This document shows, in pieces, positions 1 through 8,500 of a DNA stretch of 40,915 nt; positions within the stretch are counted from its first letter, which is position 1, and every line of letters starts with the position of its first letter. Where the stretch lies: NCBI RefSeq assembly GCF_001905725.1, contig NZ_LIWB01000024.1, forward strand, positions 1-40,915. The letters run 5' to 3'. Made by a program: the position numbers and the translations under genes. Under the pieces are notes generated by a model that saw only the letters and a list, made by a program, of their open reading frames with translations, did no database searches and was not told the origin of the DNA. The stretch comes from Streptomyces sp. CB02400. GTDB taxonomy: Bacteria > Actinomycetota > Actinomycetes > Streptomycetales > Streptomycetaceae.

Positions 1-18
1 TGACCCACCGGACAGGCC

Positions 19-1692
19 CTAGGCGGTCCGCGCGGCCGCCGCGCGCCCCGCCGCCCGGCCCGAGAAGAGGCAGCCGCCGAGGAAGGTGCCCTCCAGGGCG
101 TTGTAGCCGTGGACACCGCCGCCGCCGAAGCCCGCCACCTCGCCGGCCGCGTACAGGCCCTCGACGGGCTGTCCGTCGGCGCCGAGCGCGCGGGAGTCGA
201 GGTCGGTCTGGATGCCGCCGAGGGTCTTGCGGGTGAGGATGTTCAGCTTGACGCCGATCAGCGGACCGGCCGCGGGGTCGAGGATGCGGTGCGGGGTGGC
301 GACGCGGCCGAGGCGGTCGCCGATGTAGCGGCGGGCGTTGCGGATGCCCTGTACCTGGGCGTCCTTGCTGTAGGCGTTGGCCATCTGCAGGTCGCGGGCC
401 TCGATCTGGCGGCGTACGACGGCCGCGTCGAGCAGCGGCTTGTCGGTGAGGGCGTTCATCTTCTCGACGAGCTGTTCGACGGTGGGGGCGGTCACGAAGT
501 CGGCGCCCTTGCGCAGGAACGCGTCCACCGGGCCGGGGGCGCCCTTGCCCAGCACACGGGTGCGCAGGAAGCCGGCCCGGTCCTTGGCGGTGATGTCGGG
601 GTTCTGCTCGGAGCCCGACAGCGCGAACTCCTTCTCGATGATCCTCCGGGTGAGGACGAACCAGGAGTGGTCGTGTCCGGCGATGTCCTCGGTGGTGCGC
701 AGGTGCCTCAGCGTGCCGAGGGTGTCGTAGCCGGGCAGACAGGGGTCGGGCAGCCGGCGGCCGAGGGCGTCGAACCACATCGAGGACGGTCCGGGCAGGA
801 TGCGGATGCCGTGTCCGGGCCAGATCGGGTCCCAGTTGCGCAGGCCCTCGGTGTAGTGCCACATGCGGTCCCGGTTGACCAGCCGCACGCCCGCGCGGGC
901 GCTGATGTCGAGCATCCGTCCGTCGACGTAGGCCGGGACCCCGGTGACCATCTCGCGGGGCGGGGTGCCCAGCCGCTCGGGCCAGTACCGGCGGACGATG
1001 TCGTGGTCGGCGCCGATGCCGCCGCTGGTGACGATCACGGCCTGGGCGGTGAGCTCGAACTCGCCGGTCGTCTCGCGGCTGGAGGCGACACCGCGCGGTG
1101 CGTTGTCCTCCGCCAGTACGGTGCCGCGCACCCCGCGCGCGGTGCCGCCCTCGACGACGAGTTCGTCGACCCGGTGGCGGTGGTGGAAGGTGAGCAGTCC
1201 GTCGCGGGAGGCCTGCCGGGCGTACCGGACGAAGGGCGCGACGACGCCGGTGCCGGTGCCCCAGGCGATGTGGAAGCGGGGCACGGTGTTGCCGTGGCCG
1301 TCCGCGCGGAGGTCGCCGCGCTCGGCCCAGCCGACGGTGGGCAGGAAGGTGATGCCGTGACTGTCCAGCCAGGACCGCTTCTCCCCCGCCGCCCACTCGA
1401 CGTAGGCCCTCGCCCAGCGCACCGCCCAGGTGTCCTCGTCGTCGAGCCGGTCGAAGCCCGCGCTGCCCTGCCAGTCGTTCCAGGCGAGGTCGAAGGAGTC
1501 CTTGATGCCCAGGCGCCGCTGCTCGGGCGAGCCGACGAGGAACAGCCCGCCGAAGGACCAGAAGGCCTGCCCGCCGAGGTTGGCGGCGTTCTCCTGGTCG
1601 ACCAGGGCGACCCTGCGGCCCCTGCTGGTCAGCTCGTGGGCCGCGACGAGGCCCGCGAGTCCCGCTCCGACGACGATGACGTCGGCATCCAT
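19..1692 (-). CDS. FAD-binding dehydrogenase (fumarate reductase / 3-ketosteroid dehydrogenase-like)
   Basis: Soluble flavoprotein of 557 residues in the fumarate reductase/succinate dehydrogenase flavoprotein superfamily, whose members include 3-ketosteroid delta1-dehydrogenases. The N-terminus carries the dinucleotide-binding motif GAGLAG at residues 9-14 with an acidic residue (D32) ending the second strand. The C-terminal FAD-closing motif AAGEVAG is at about 515-521, followed by a glycine-rich loop typical of the family. Both FAD half-sites are intact and the length is normal. The actual substrate cannot be read from sequence; a 1-ene dehydrogenation of a steroid-like ketone is possible. 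The start lies inside the 3' end of the upstream tetR gene on the same strand (64-nt overlap), so the two are probably translated from one mRNA and the TetR protein probably controls this enzyme. Confidence 0.9.
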   Translation of the reverse strand: MDADVIVVGAGLAGLVAAHELTSRGRRVALVDQENAANLGGQAFWSFGGLFLVGSPEQRRLGIKDSFDLAWNDWQGSAGFDRLDDEDTWAVRWARAYVEWAAGEKRSWLDSHGITFLPTVGWAERGDLRADGHGNTVPRFHIAWGTGTGVVAPFVRYARQASRDGLLTFHHRHRVDELVVEGGTARGVRGTVLAEDNAPRGVASSRETTGEFELTAQAVIVTSGGIGADHDIVRRYWPERLGTPPREMVTGVPAYVDGRMLDISARAGVRLVNRDRMWHYTEGLRNWDPIWPGHGIRILPGPSSMWFDALGRRLPDPCLPGYDTLGTLRHLRTTEDIAGHDHSWFVLTRRIIEKEFALSGSEQNPDITAKDRAGFLRTRVLGKGAPGPVDAFLRKGADFVTAPTVEQLVEKMNALTDKPLLDAAVVRRQIEARDLQMANAYSKDAQVQGIRNARRYIGDRLGRVATPHRILDPAAGPLIGVKLNILTRKTLGGIQTDLDSRALGADGQPVEGLYAAGEVAGFGGGGVHGYNALEGTFLGGCLFSGRAAGRAAAARTA

Positions 1693-2333
1693 GGCGACCG
1701 TCCCTTCCTGTTGCGCGGTGACTGTTGTCCGGTGAGCAGCGCGGTCAGCAGTTGTCTCAGCCAGGCCCGGGCTCCCGCGACGTCCCGGTCCAGCAGCAGT
1801 TGGGTGGTGACACCGTCGTAGGCGGCTACCACGGCGTGCGCGGCGCCCTCGACGTCACCGAGCACGGCGGGCAGTCCGGTGTGGCCGCGGGCACGGGCGA
1901 GGCGGTCCTCGACGGCCCGCCGCAGCCGCGCCCGGTGCTCCAGCAGGGCGCGCGCCACCTCCGGGTCGCGGGCGGCGTGCACCAGGAAGTCGGTCTTCAC
2001 CAGCAGCCAGTCGCGGTCCAGGAGCAGGACCTCGGTGACGCGGTCCACGGCGGCGGGCACGTCGAGGTCGGGTCCGTCCTGGGCGAGGGCCCCGGCGACC
2101 TGCTCGGCGATCAGTTCGGCGCGCTCCGTGTAGAGGGCGAAGAACAGTTCGTCCAGGCCGGCGAAGTTGGAGTAGAAGGCGCCCCTGGTGTAGCCGGCGG
2201 CCTCGCAGACCTCCTCGATCGAGACATGCCCGAAGCCCTTGGCGGCGAAGACGGCGAACGCGGCCTCGAGCAGGTTCGCGCGCGTGCGCAGCCGGCGCCT
2301 GGTGACACGCCTCTCCGTACCGCCCACCGCCAT
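1629..2333 (-). CDS. TetR/AcrR family transcriptional regulator
   Basis: TetR-type repressor of 234 residues. A helix-turn-helix lies at roughly residues 38-57 (ending in GYTRGAFYSNF, the classic TetR recognition-helix pattern), followed by an all-helical ligand-binding/dimerisation domain. The last 64 nt overlap the start of the FAD dehydrogenase, so the C-terminal tail (rich in Ser and Arg) is encoded in another frame of that gene and is probably disordered. Immediately upstream, 17-50 nt before the start codon, sits a tandem palindromic operator (2350-2383). The protein therefore probably autoregulates and, by operon position, controls the dehydrogenase. The inducer is unknown; TetR proteins next to a redox enzyme usually sense its substrate or product. 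Confidence 0.93.
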   Translation of the reverse strand: MAVGGTERRVTRRRLRTRANLLEAAFAVFAAKGFGHVSIEEVCEAAGYTRGAFYSNFAGLDELFFALYTERAELIAEQVAGALAQDGPDLDVPAAVDRVTEVLLLDRDWLLVKTDFLVHAARDPEVARALLEHRARLRRAVEDRLARARGHTGLPAVLGDVEGAAHAVVAAYDGVTTQLLLDRDVAGARAWLRQLLTALLTGQQSPRNRKGRSPWMPTSSSSERDSRASSRPTS

Positions 2334-2349
2334 GGCCGTCCCTTCGTTC

Positions 2350-2383
2350 GATACGGGAACGTATCCGATACGCCGGTGTATCG
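2350..2383. promoter_or_regulatory. Tandem TetR-type operator (two GATAC-N6-GTATC palindromes, 17-bp period)
   Basis: Two adjacent palindromes: GATACG-GGAA-CGTATC at 2350-2365 and CGATAC-GCCGGT-GTATCG at 2366-2383. The half-sites are GATAC 2350-2354, GTATC 2361-2365, GATAC 2367-2371 and GTATC 2378-2382, so the whole unit repeats with a 17-bp period. The inner half-sites also form a third palindrome, GTATC-C-GATAC. The site lies between the divergent tetR and acyltransferase genes, just upstream of the tetR start codon. This geometry fits two TetR dimers binding side by side. Assignment to the adjacent regulator is inferred from position. Confidence 0.8.
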
Positions 2384-2475
2384 AAAGGTCCGGGAGCCGC
2401 GGAGTTCACACCGGAGCCCTGTCCTCCCCGCCCCCGCTCCCCCACACTGGGCCGCACCCGGGCGGGGAGGGGCCG

Positions 2476-3675
2476 ATGGGCGCGGACACGGGGAACGGGG
2501 CACGGGCGGGCCGGCGCGGCGAACTGGACGTGCTGCGCGCCCTCGTCGTCCTCGGGCTGGTGTTCTTCCACACCGCCCTCGTCTTCTCCCCGGACGACGA
2601 CTTCTACGTCAAGAACGCGCGGACCACGGACGCCGTCACCGTCCTCGCCGGGTTCGGCGTGGTGTGGGCCATGCCCATGCTGTTCCTCGTCGCCGGTCTC
2701 GGCGCCCGGCACTCGATCCGCCGGCGGGGGCCCGCCGGGTTCGCCCGGGAACGGCTGCTGCGCCTGGGCGTCCCGCTGGTCTTCGCGACGGCCGTGCTGT
2801 GCCCCCTCCCCCAGTGGCTGCGGCTGCGTGCCGCCGACCCCGGGTACGACGAGCCGTACGGGAGGTTCTGGGCGCGCTTCCTGTCCGTGCGGCCGGACCT
2901 CGCCGACTTCCCCTTCGTCCTGGAGGGCGACCACTTCGAGACCGGGCACCTGTGGTTCGTCGTCCTGCTGCTCGCCTTCTGCCTGCTGCTCGCGCCGGTC
3001 GCCGCCCGGCTGGCGGCCGGGGCCGGCCGTGTGGCGCCCGCGCTCCGGAGCCGCCCCGCGCTGCTCCTGCTGCCCGCGCTGCCGCTCGCCGCCGTCAACG
3101 CGCTGCTGGGCATGGAGGAGGGCTTCGCGGGCTGGAACCGCTGGGCGTACCTGCTGTTCTTCGTCCACGGTTTCGCCCTCGCGGACGACGAGCGGGTCCG
3201 GGAGGCGACGCGCCGCACCGCGGTCCCCGTGGGCGTGCTGGGTGTGGTGCTGTTCGCCGGGACCGCGCCCGGTTTCGTCGCCGGGGACGACCCGTTCACC
3301 GCGTGGACCCCGTCCGCGCTGGTGACCAGGGCGCTGTTCGGGGCGGCCGGCTGGTGCTGGGTGATCGCGATCCTCGGCCTGCTGGACCGGCCGCGGCGCC
3401 CGCGCGTACGGAGCGGCCGGGGCGGGATGCTGCCGTATCTGGCCGTCGCCGCCCTGCCGCTGTACGTGCTGCACCAGCCGGTCGTGGTCGCCTTCGCGTA
3501 CGGCGTGGTCGGCTGGTCCGCGCCGATGGCCGTCAAGTACGCGGTGATCGTGGCCGCCTCACTGACGGCGGTCCTCGCGCTGTACGAGTACGGGGTGCGC
3601 AGGTGGGCGGTGACCCGGTTCCTGTTCGGGATGCGCCCGGACCCGCGCACCCCTCCGCCCGCGCCCGCGCGGTGA
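2476..3675 (+). CDS. Acyltransferase 3 family membrane protein
   Basis: Integral membrane protein of 399 residues with about ten hydrophobic helices. It resembles the acyltransferase-3 family (O-acetyl or acyl transfer to surface glycans, lipids or antibiotics). Near the N-terminus RRGELDVLRALVV is followed by FFHTALVF, matching the family pattern of an early Arg and a catalytic-type His in the first helix. A second typical motif, LYVLHQPVV, lies near the C-terminus. The ATG at 2476 was chosen over longer in-frame starts because a purine-rich GGGGAGGGG lies just upstream and the helix pattern begins directly after it. The gene is divergent from tetR and shares the operator-bearing intergenic region, so it may belong to the same regulon. 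The acceptor is unknown. Confidence 0.85.
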   Translation: MGADTGNGARAGRRGELDVLRALVVLGLVFFHTALVFSPDDDFYVKNARTTDAVTVLAGFGVVWAMPMLFLVAGLGARHSIRRRGPAGFARERLLRLGVPLVFATAVLCPLPQWLRLRAADPGYDEPYGRFWARFLSVRPDLADFPFVLEGDHFETGHLWFVVLLLAFCLLLAPVAARLAAGAGRVAPALRSRPALLLLPALPLAAVNALLGMEEGFAGWNRWAYLLFFVHGFALADDERVREATRRTAVPVGVLGVVLFAGTAPGFVAGDDPFTAWTPSALVTRALFGAAGWCWVIAILGLLDRPRRPRVRSGRGGMLPYLAVAALPLYVLHQPVVVAFAYGVVGWSAPMAVKYAVIVAASLTAVLALYEYGVRRWAVTRFLFGMRPDPRTPPPAPAR

Positions 3676-3725
3676 TCTGCTTTCCTACTCGCCTCGGACA
3701 GCAACGACTTGGACTCGGGACGATC

Positions 3726-4478
3726 ATGCGAGCAACCGTGCGGCACGTCGCGGACGGCACCTTCCTGGTGCACGGCACGAACACCAACTGGGTGATCCTG
3801 ACCGAGGGGGACGCCGTCACACTGATCGACACCGGCTACCCCGGCGACCGCGAGGGACTGCTCGCCTCCCTCGCGGAGGTGGGGAGTTCACCGGAGGCGG
3901 TGACGGCCGTACTGATCACGCACGCCCACAGCGACCACCTGGGCTCCGCCGAGCACCTGAGCGCCGCGTACGGCACTCCCGTGTACACCCACAAGGCCGA
4001 AGTGCCGCACGCCCGGCGGGACTTCCTGCACCAGGTGACCGTCGGGCAGGTGCTGCGCAACGGCTGGCGGCCGGGTGTGCTGCCCTGGGCGGCGCACGCC
4101 CTGCGCTCCGGCGGGACGGCGGACGTGGCGGTCACCGCGCCCGAGCCGTTCCCGGGGGCCGGTCCGGGTCCGCTCGATCTGCCCGGCCGGCCCGTGCCCG
4201 TGCACACGCCCGGCCACACCGCCGGGCACTGCGCGTTCCACTTCCCGGACACCGGGGTGGTGGTGTCGGGCGACGCCCTGGTGAGCGGCCATCCCACCTC
4301 GCGGACCGAGGGACCGCAGATGCTGACGGACATGTTCCACCACGAGCGCGCCACCGCCGTGGCCTCGCTGGACGTCCTGGCGGAACTGGACGGCGACCTG
4401 CTGCTGCCCGGACACGGCCCGCTGCACGAGGGGCCCGTACGGGACGCCGCCCGGCTGGCCCGGGAGCGCGCGCAATAG
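3726..4478 (+). CDS. MBL-fold metallo-hydrolase
   Basis: Cytosolic metallo-beta-lactamase-fold hydrolase of 250 residues. The metal-binding motif THAHSDH is at 65-71 (H66, H68, D70, H71). Further ligands are H164 in TPGHTAGH, D183 in SGDAL and H230 in LLPGHGP, so a complete dinuclear zinc site of the glyoxalase II/lactonase type is present. Substrate specificity cannot be assigned; thioester, lactone and general detoxifying activities are all possible. The start ATG 3726 follows a weak GGGA. The gene lies 50 bp after the acyltransferase and could share its transcript. Confidence 0.88.
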   Translation: MRATVRHVADGTFLVHGTNTNWVILTEGDAVTLIDTGYPGDREGLLASLAEVGSSPEAVTAVLITHAHSDHLGSAEHLSAAYGTPVYTHKAEVPHARRDFLHQVTVGQVLRNGWRPGVLPWAAHALRSGGTADVAVTAPEPFPGAGPGPLDLPGRPVPVHTPGHTAGHCAFHFPDTGVVVSGDALVSGHPTSRTEGPQMLTDMFHHERATAVASLDVLAELDGDLLLPGHGPLHEGPVRDAARLARERAQ

Positions 4479-4519
4479 GGTGAGACGACGATCGCCCACG
4501 AGACGAGGACACCCCCGCC

Positions 4520-5752
4520 ATGGCACTGCAGATCAACGCCACCAACCCGGAGCACCCCGCGCTCCTGTTGGAACTGCCGTGGCAGCTGCCGCTGGAGGAG
4601 TGGCCGGAGGAGTACCTGGTGCCGCTGCCGCGCGGCATCTCCCGGCACGTGGTGCGCTACGCGCGTGCCGGCGACGAGGTGATCGCGGTGAAGGAGCTCG
4701 CCCGGCGGCCCGCGCTGCGCGAGTACGAGCTGCTGCGCGACCTGGACCGGATCGGCATCCCGGCGGTGGACCCGCTCGCCGTGGTCACCGGCCGCACCGA
4801 CACCGCCGGGGAGCCGCTGGAGAGCGTGCTGATCACCCGTCACCTCGGCGGCTCGATGCCGTACCGGTCGATGTTCGAGACGACGCTGCGCCCGGCGACC
4901 ATGCACCGGCTGATGGACGCGCTCGCCGTGCTGCTGGTGCGGCTGCACCTGGCCGGGTTCGCGTGGGGCGACTGCTCGCTGTCCAACACGCTGTTCCGGC
5001 GCGACGCGGGCGCCTACGCCGCGTATCTCGTGGACGCCGAGACCGGGGACCTGCACCCGGAACTGAGCGTCGGCCAGCGGGAGTACGACCTCGATCTCGC
5101 GCGCGTCAACATCAGCGGCGAGCTGCTCGACCTGGAGGCCTCCGGGGCGCTGCACCCCTCCGTCGACCCGATCGAGTTCGGCACCGAGATCTGCGCCCGC
5201 TACACGGGGCTGTGGCAGGAGCTGACCCGCACCTCCGTCTACCCGGCGGGCAAGCACCACTACATCGAGCGCCGTATCCGCCGGCTGAACGACCTCGGTT
5301 TCGACGTGGCCGAGATGCAGATCGAGCACGCCTCCAACGGCGACACCGTCACCTTCGTGCCCAAGGTCGTCGACGCCGGCCATCATCAGCGGCAACTGCT
5401 GCGCCTGACCGGCCTGGACGCCGAGGAGAACCAGGCCAGGCGGCTGCTGAACGACCTGGAGAGCTGGATGGCCACCCAGGACGACTACGCGCCCGGCGAT
5501 CCCCTCGGCGCCCGCCCGGAGGTCCTCGCCCACCGCTGGGTGCGCGAGGTCTTCCGGCCCACCGTGCGGTCCGTGCCGCCGGAGCTGCGCGGCCCGGTGG
5601 ACGCCGCGGAGATCTACCACGAACTGCTGGAGCACCGCTGGTACCTGTCCGAGCGGGCGCAGCACGACATCGGGCTCGACACGGCCGTCGAGGACTACAT
5701 CAGGAACATCCTGCCGAAGGCGCGGGAGACGCTCCGGCCGACGGACGACTAG
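4520..5752 (+). CDS. DUF4032 kinase-fold protein (lipopolysaccharide kinase-like)
   Basis: Protein of 410 residues with an N-terminal kinase-like fold followed by the C-terminal DUF4032 region. A beta3-type lysine sits in IAVKEL (K58). The catalytic-loop equivalent is WGDCSLSNTLF (D151, N156) and the metal-binding DFG equivalent is VDAETG (D172). These resemble the lipopolysaccharide-kinase/InaA and aminoglycoside-phosphotransferase style of active site, so catalytic activity is plausible although the substrate is unknown. The start ATG 4520 follows GAGGAC. The gene begins 41 nt after the MBL gene and ends convergently with the universal stress protein gene. No signal peptide or membrane segment is visible. 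Confidence 0.82.
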   Translation: MALQINATNPEHPALLLELPWQLPLEEWPEEYLVPLPRGISRHVVRYARAGDEVIAVKELARRPALREYELLRDLDRIGIPAVDPLAVVTGRTDTAGEPLESVLITRHLGGSMPYRSMFETTLRPATMHRLMDALAVLLVRLHLAGFAWGDCSLSNTLFRRDAGAYAAYLVDAETGDLHPELSVGQREYDLDLARVNISGELLDLEASGALHPSVDPIEFGTEICARYTGLWQELTRTSVYPAGKHHYIERRIRRLNDLGFDVAEMQIEHASNGDTVTFVPKVVDAGHHQRQLLRLTGLDAEENQARRLLNDLESWMATQDDYAPGDPLGARPEVLAHRWVREVFRPTVRSVPPELRGPVDAAEIYHELLEHRWYLSERAQHDIGLDTAVEDYIRNILPKARETLRPTDD

Positions 5753-5771
5753 CCGGCCGGAGCGCGCGGGG

Positions 5772-6644
5772 TCAGGTCGGCGGAACGACCGCCACCGGGC
5801 AGTCCGCGTGGTGCAGGACGCCGTAGGCCACCGAGCCGATCCTGGCCCCCACGGCCGTGCGGTGGGCGCGGCGGCCGACCACCATGAGCTGGGCGGTGCC
5901 CGCCACCGACAGCAGCACCTGTCCGGCGCTGCCCATCTCCACGTGCTCGATCACGTGCACGTCCGGATAGCGCTCCCGCCACGGCGCGAGGGCCGCCGCC
6001 AGCGCCTTCTGCTCGAACGGTTCCAGGCCGCCGGCCTCGTCGAGGAGCTGGAGCGAGGCGGGGCTGTAGGCGAACACCGGCGGCAGGGCCCAGGCCCGTA
6101 CGGCGCGCACCGTGGCCCCGCGCCGGGCCGCGGTCTCGAAGGCGAGGCCGAGCGCGGCGGCGCTGTCCTCGGGGTCGCCCTGCTGGCCGACGACGATCTC
6201 GTGTCCGGCGACCTCGTTCGACGCCTGGTCCCCGGCCCGCACGAACACCACGGGGCGCTCGGCGTCGACGATCACCTGCTGGCCGACCGAGCCGACCAGG
6301 AAGCCCATGATCCGCCCGTGTCCGCGCGAGCCGAGCACCAGCAGCTCCGCGTCCGCGGCGGCACCGGTCAGCGTCCGCACGGCGTCGCCCTCCAGGACGT
6401 CCGTCGTCACGGCGAGATCGGGGTGGCGTTCACCGACGGCGCGGACCGCCTCCTCCACCGACGCGCGCACCCACTGCTCCTGCGTGGCCCTGTCCCCCGT
6501 GTCCACCGCGTCGTGCGCCTCGAACCGCCAGGCGTGCACCACCCTGAGCGGCAGTCCCCGGCGGACCGCCTCCCGCGCGGCCCAGGCCAGCGCGGCGAGG
6601 CTCTCCCCGGTTCCGTCGATCCCTGCCGTGATCGGGCGCGTCAT
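5772..6644 (-). CDS. Tandem-domain universal stress protein (UspA family)
   Basis: Cytosolic protein of 290 residues made of two UspA domains (about 1-145 and 150-290). Domain 1 ends in the ATP-binding type motif GSRGHGRIMGFLVGS and domain 2 in a related GRRAHRTAVGARIGS, both followed by a CPVAVV-like strand. Tandem Usp proteins of this length are common in actinobacteria and are typically induced by stress, hypoxia or stationary phase. The start at 6644 (MTRPITAG) was chosen over an upstream in-frame extension because GGGAGG lies just before it and the conserved beta1 strand begins at once. The gene is divergent from the receiver-reductase operon across a 179-bp intergenic region, which suggests linked regulation. 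Confidence 0.92.
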   Translation of the reverse strand: MTRPITAGIDGTGESLAALAWAAREAVRRGLPLRVVHAWRFEAHDAVDTGDRATQEQWVRASVEEAVRAVGERHPDLAVTTDVLEGDAVRTLTGAAADAELLVLGSRGHGRIMGFLVGSVGQQVIVDAERPVVFVRAGDQASNEVAGHEIVVGQQGDPEDSAAALGLAFETAARRGATVRAVRAWALPPVFAYSPASLQLLDEAGGLEPFEQKALAAALAPWRERYPDVHVIEHVEMGSAGQVLLSVAGTAQLMVVGRRAHRTAVGARIGSVAYGVLHHADCPVAVVPPT

Positions 6645-6823
6645 GCGGTTCCTCCCGGTGTCGTGTCCGCTTCGCGTGATCCAGTCTTCCCCACGCTCCG
6701 AGGCTCGCGCATACCCGAGCGCGGGAGCGCCGTCGAACATACGATGGGCAGGGCCGGTGCGGTGGCCGCGGCCGGGCCGGGGCCCGCCGCGCCGGGGATC
6801 CGACCGCACGACGTGGGGGACGT

Positions 6824-8500
6824 ATGACACAGGCCGCCGAAGCGGCGCGGACCGTGATCATGACCGTGGACGACGACCCGGGCGTCTCCCGCGCCGTGGC
6901 CCGGGACCTCAGACGGCGCTACGGGGCGTCGTACCGGATCGTGCGCGCGGAGTCCGGCGAGTCCGCGCTGGACGCGCTGCGCGAACTGAAGCTGCGCGGC
7001 GACCTCGTCGCCGTGATCCTCGCCGACTACCGGATGCCGCGGATGAACGGCATCGAGTTCCTGGAGCAGGCCCTCGACATCCACCCCGGTGCGCGGCGGG
7101 TGCTGCTCACCGCGTACGCGGACACCGGCGCGGCGATCGACGCGATCAACGTCGTCGACCTCGACCACTACCTCCTCAAGCCGTGGGACCCGCCGGAGGA
7201 GAAGCTCTACCCGGTCCTGGACGACCTCCTGGAGGCCTGGCGGTGCAGCGACTACCGGCCGGTGCCCAGCACCAAGGTGGTCGGGCACCGCTGGTCGGCG
7301 CGCTCCTCGGACGTACGGGAGTTCCTGGCCCGCAACCAGGTGCCCTACCGCTGGTACTCCGCCGACGAGCCGGAGGGCCGGCGGCTGCTGGCCGCCGCGG
7401 GCGAGGACGGGATGCGGCTGCCGGTGGTGATCACCCCGGACGGGACGCCGCTGGTGGAGCCGGAGTCCGTGGACCTCGCCGCACAGGTGGGCCTGGCGAC
7501 GACCCCGGAGGCAGACTTCTACGACCTGGTGGTGATCGGCGGCGGACCGGCGGGGCTCGGCGCGGCGGTCTACGGGGCCTCCGAGGGGCTGCGGACCGTG
7601 CTGGTGGAGCGGTCGGCGACCGGCGGGCAGGCGGGGCAGTCCTCCCGGATCGAGAACTACCTGGGCTTCCCCGACGGCGTGTCGGGGGCGCAGCTCACCG
7701 AGCGGGCGCGGCGGCAGGCCACGAGGTTCGGCGCCGAGATCCTCACCGCGCGGGAGGTCACGGGTCTCGAGGTCAACGGTTCCGCCCGGGTCGTACGGTT
7801 CTCCGACGGGTCGTCGGTCGCCGCGCACAGCGTGATCCTGGCGACCGGGGTGTCGTACCGGCGGCTGGCCGCGCCCGGCTGCGACGACCTCAACGGCTGC
7901 GGGGTCTTCTACGGGTCCGCGCTGACGGAGGCCGCCGCCTGCCAGGGCCACGACGTGTACATCGTCGGCGGCGCCAACTCGGCCGGGCAGGCCGCGATGT
8001 ACCTGTCCCGGTTCGCCAAGTCGGTGACGCTGCTGGTGCGCGGGCCGGATCTGGCGGCGTCGATGTCGCACTACCTGATCCAGCAGATCGACCGGGCGCC
8101 GAACATCTCGGTGCGGTGCGGCGCGGTCGTCGAGAGCGCGCACGGCGACGGCCGTCTGGAGCGGCTGACGCTGCGCGACACGGGCAGCGGAGGCACCGAA
8201 CTCGTCGACGCGCAGTGGCTGTTCGTGTTCATCGGTGCCGCCCCGCTGACCGACTGGCTGGACGGCACGGTGCTGCGGGACGAACGCGGGTTCATCCTCG
8301 CCGGGCCCGATCTGACCCCCGACGGGCGGCCACCGGCCGACTGGGAGCTGGACCGGCCGCCGTACCACCTGGAGACCAACGTGCCCGGCGTGTTCGTCGC
8401 GGGCGACGCCCGCGCGGAGTCCGCCAAGCGGGTCGCGTCCGCCGTCGGAGAGGGAGCCATGGCCGTGATGCTCGTCCACCGGTACCTGGAGCAGTCGTGA
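6824..8500 (+). CDS. Response regulator receiver fused to thioredoxin reductase-like flavoprotein
   Basis: Cytosolic fusion of 558 residues. Residues 10-140 are a complete receiver domain: acidic D16-D18, phospho-acceptor D68 in ILADYRMP, T96 and K119. Residues about 150-225 look like a glutaredoxin/thioredoxin fold lacking the usual Cys pair. Residues 232-558 are a thioredoxin-reductase-type domain with FAD motif GGGPAGLG (239-246), GGQAGQSSRIENYLGFP, NADPH motif GGANSAGQ (about 382-389) and a C-terminal VAGDAR. The position of the usual redox CATC reads GSAL (364-367), so the disulfide centre is missing and the domain cannot act as a classical thioredoxin reductase. The start ATG 6824 follows GTGGGGGA. 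The stop overlaps the GTG of the downstream kinase gene (GTGA), indicating translational coupling. Phosphorylation by that kinase is inferred. Confidence 0.9.
   Translation: MTQAAEAARTVIMTVDDDPGVSRAVARDLRRRYGASYRIVRAESGESALDALRELKLRGDLVAVILADYRMPRMNGIEFLEQALDIHPGARRVLLTAYADTGAAIDAINVVDLDHYLLKPWDPPEEKLYPVLDDLLEAWRCSDYRPVPSTKVVGHRWSARSSDVREFLARNQVPYRWYSADEPEGRRLLAAAGEDGMRLPVVITPDGTPLVEPESVDLAAQVGLATTPEADFYDLVVIGGGPAGLGAAVYGASEGLRTVLVERSATGGQAGQSSRIENYLGFPDGVSGAQLTERARRQATRFGAEILTAREVTGLEVNGSARVVRFSDGSSVAAHSVILATGVSYRRLAAPGCDDLNGCGVFYGSALTEAAACQGHDVYIVGGANSAGQAAMYLSRFAKSVTLLVRGPDLAASMSHYLIQQIDRAPNISVRCGAVVESAHGDGRLERLTLRDTGSGGTELVDAQWLFVFIGAAPLTDWLDGTVLRDERGFILAGPDLTPDGRPPADWELDRPPYHLETNVPGVFVAGDARAESAKRVASAVGEGAMAVMLVHRYLEQS

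Noticed and set aside
1725..4478. Very long plus-strand open frame of about 900 codons across tetR and the acyltransferase
   Set aside because: Most of it is a GC-bias shadow: low-complexity Arg/Ala/Gly/Pro product. Only its last part, from 3726, is the real MBL gene.
6711..6738. GGGTAT box with GTTC before the universal stress protein gene as a SigB-type promoter
   Set aside because: The spacer is about 18 nt, outside the 14-16 nt of the consensus, so I did not count it with the other three.
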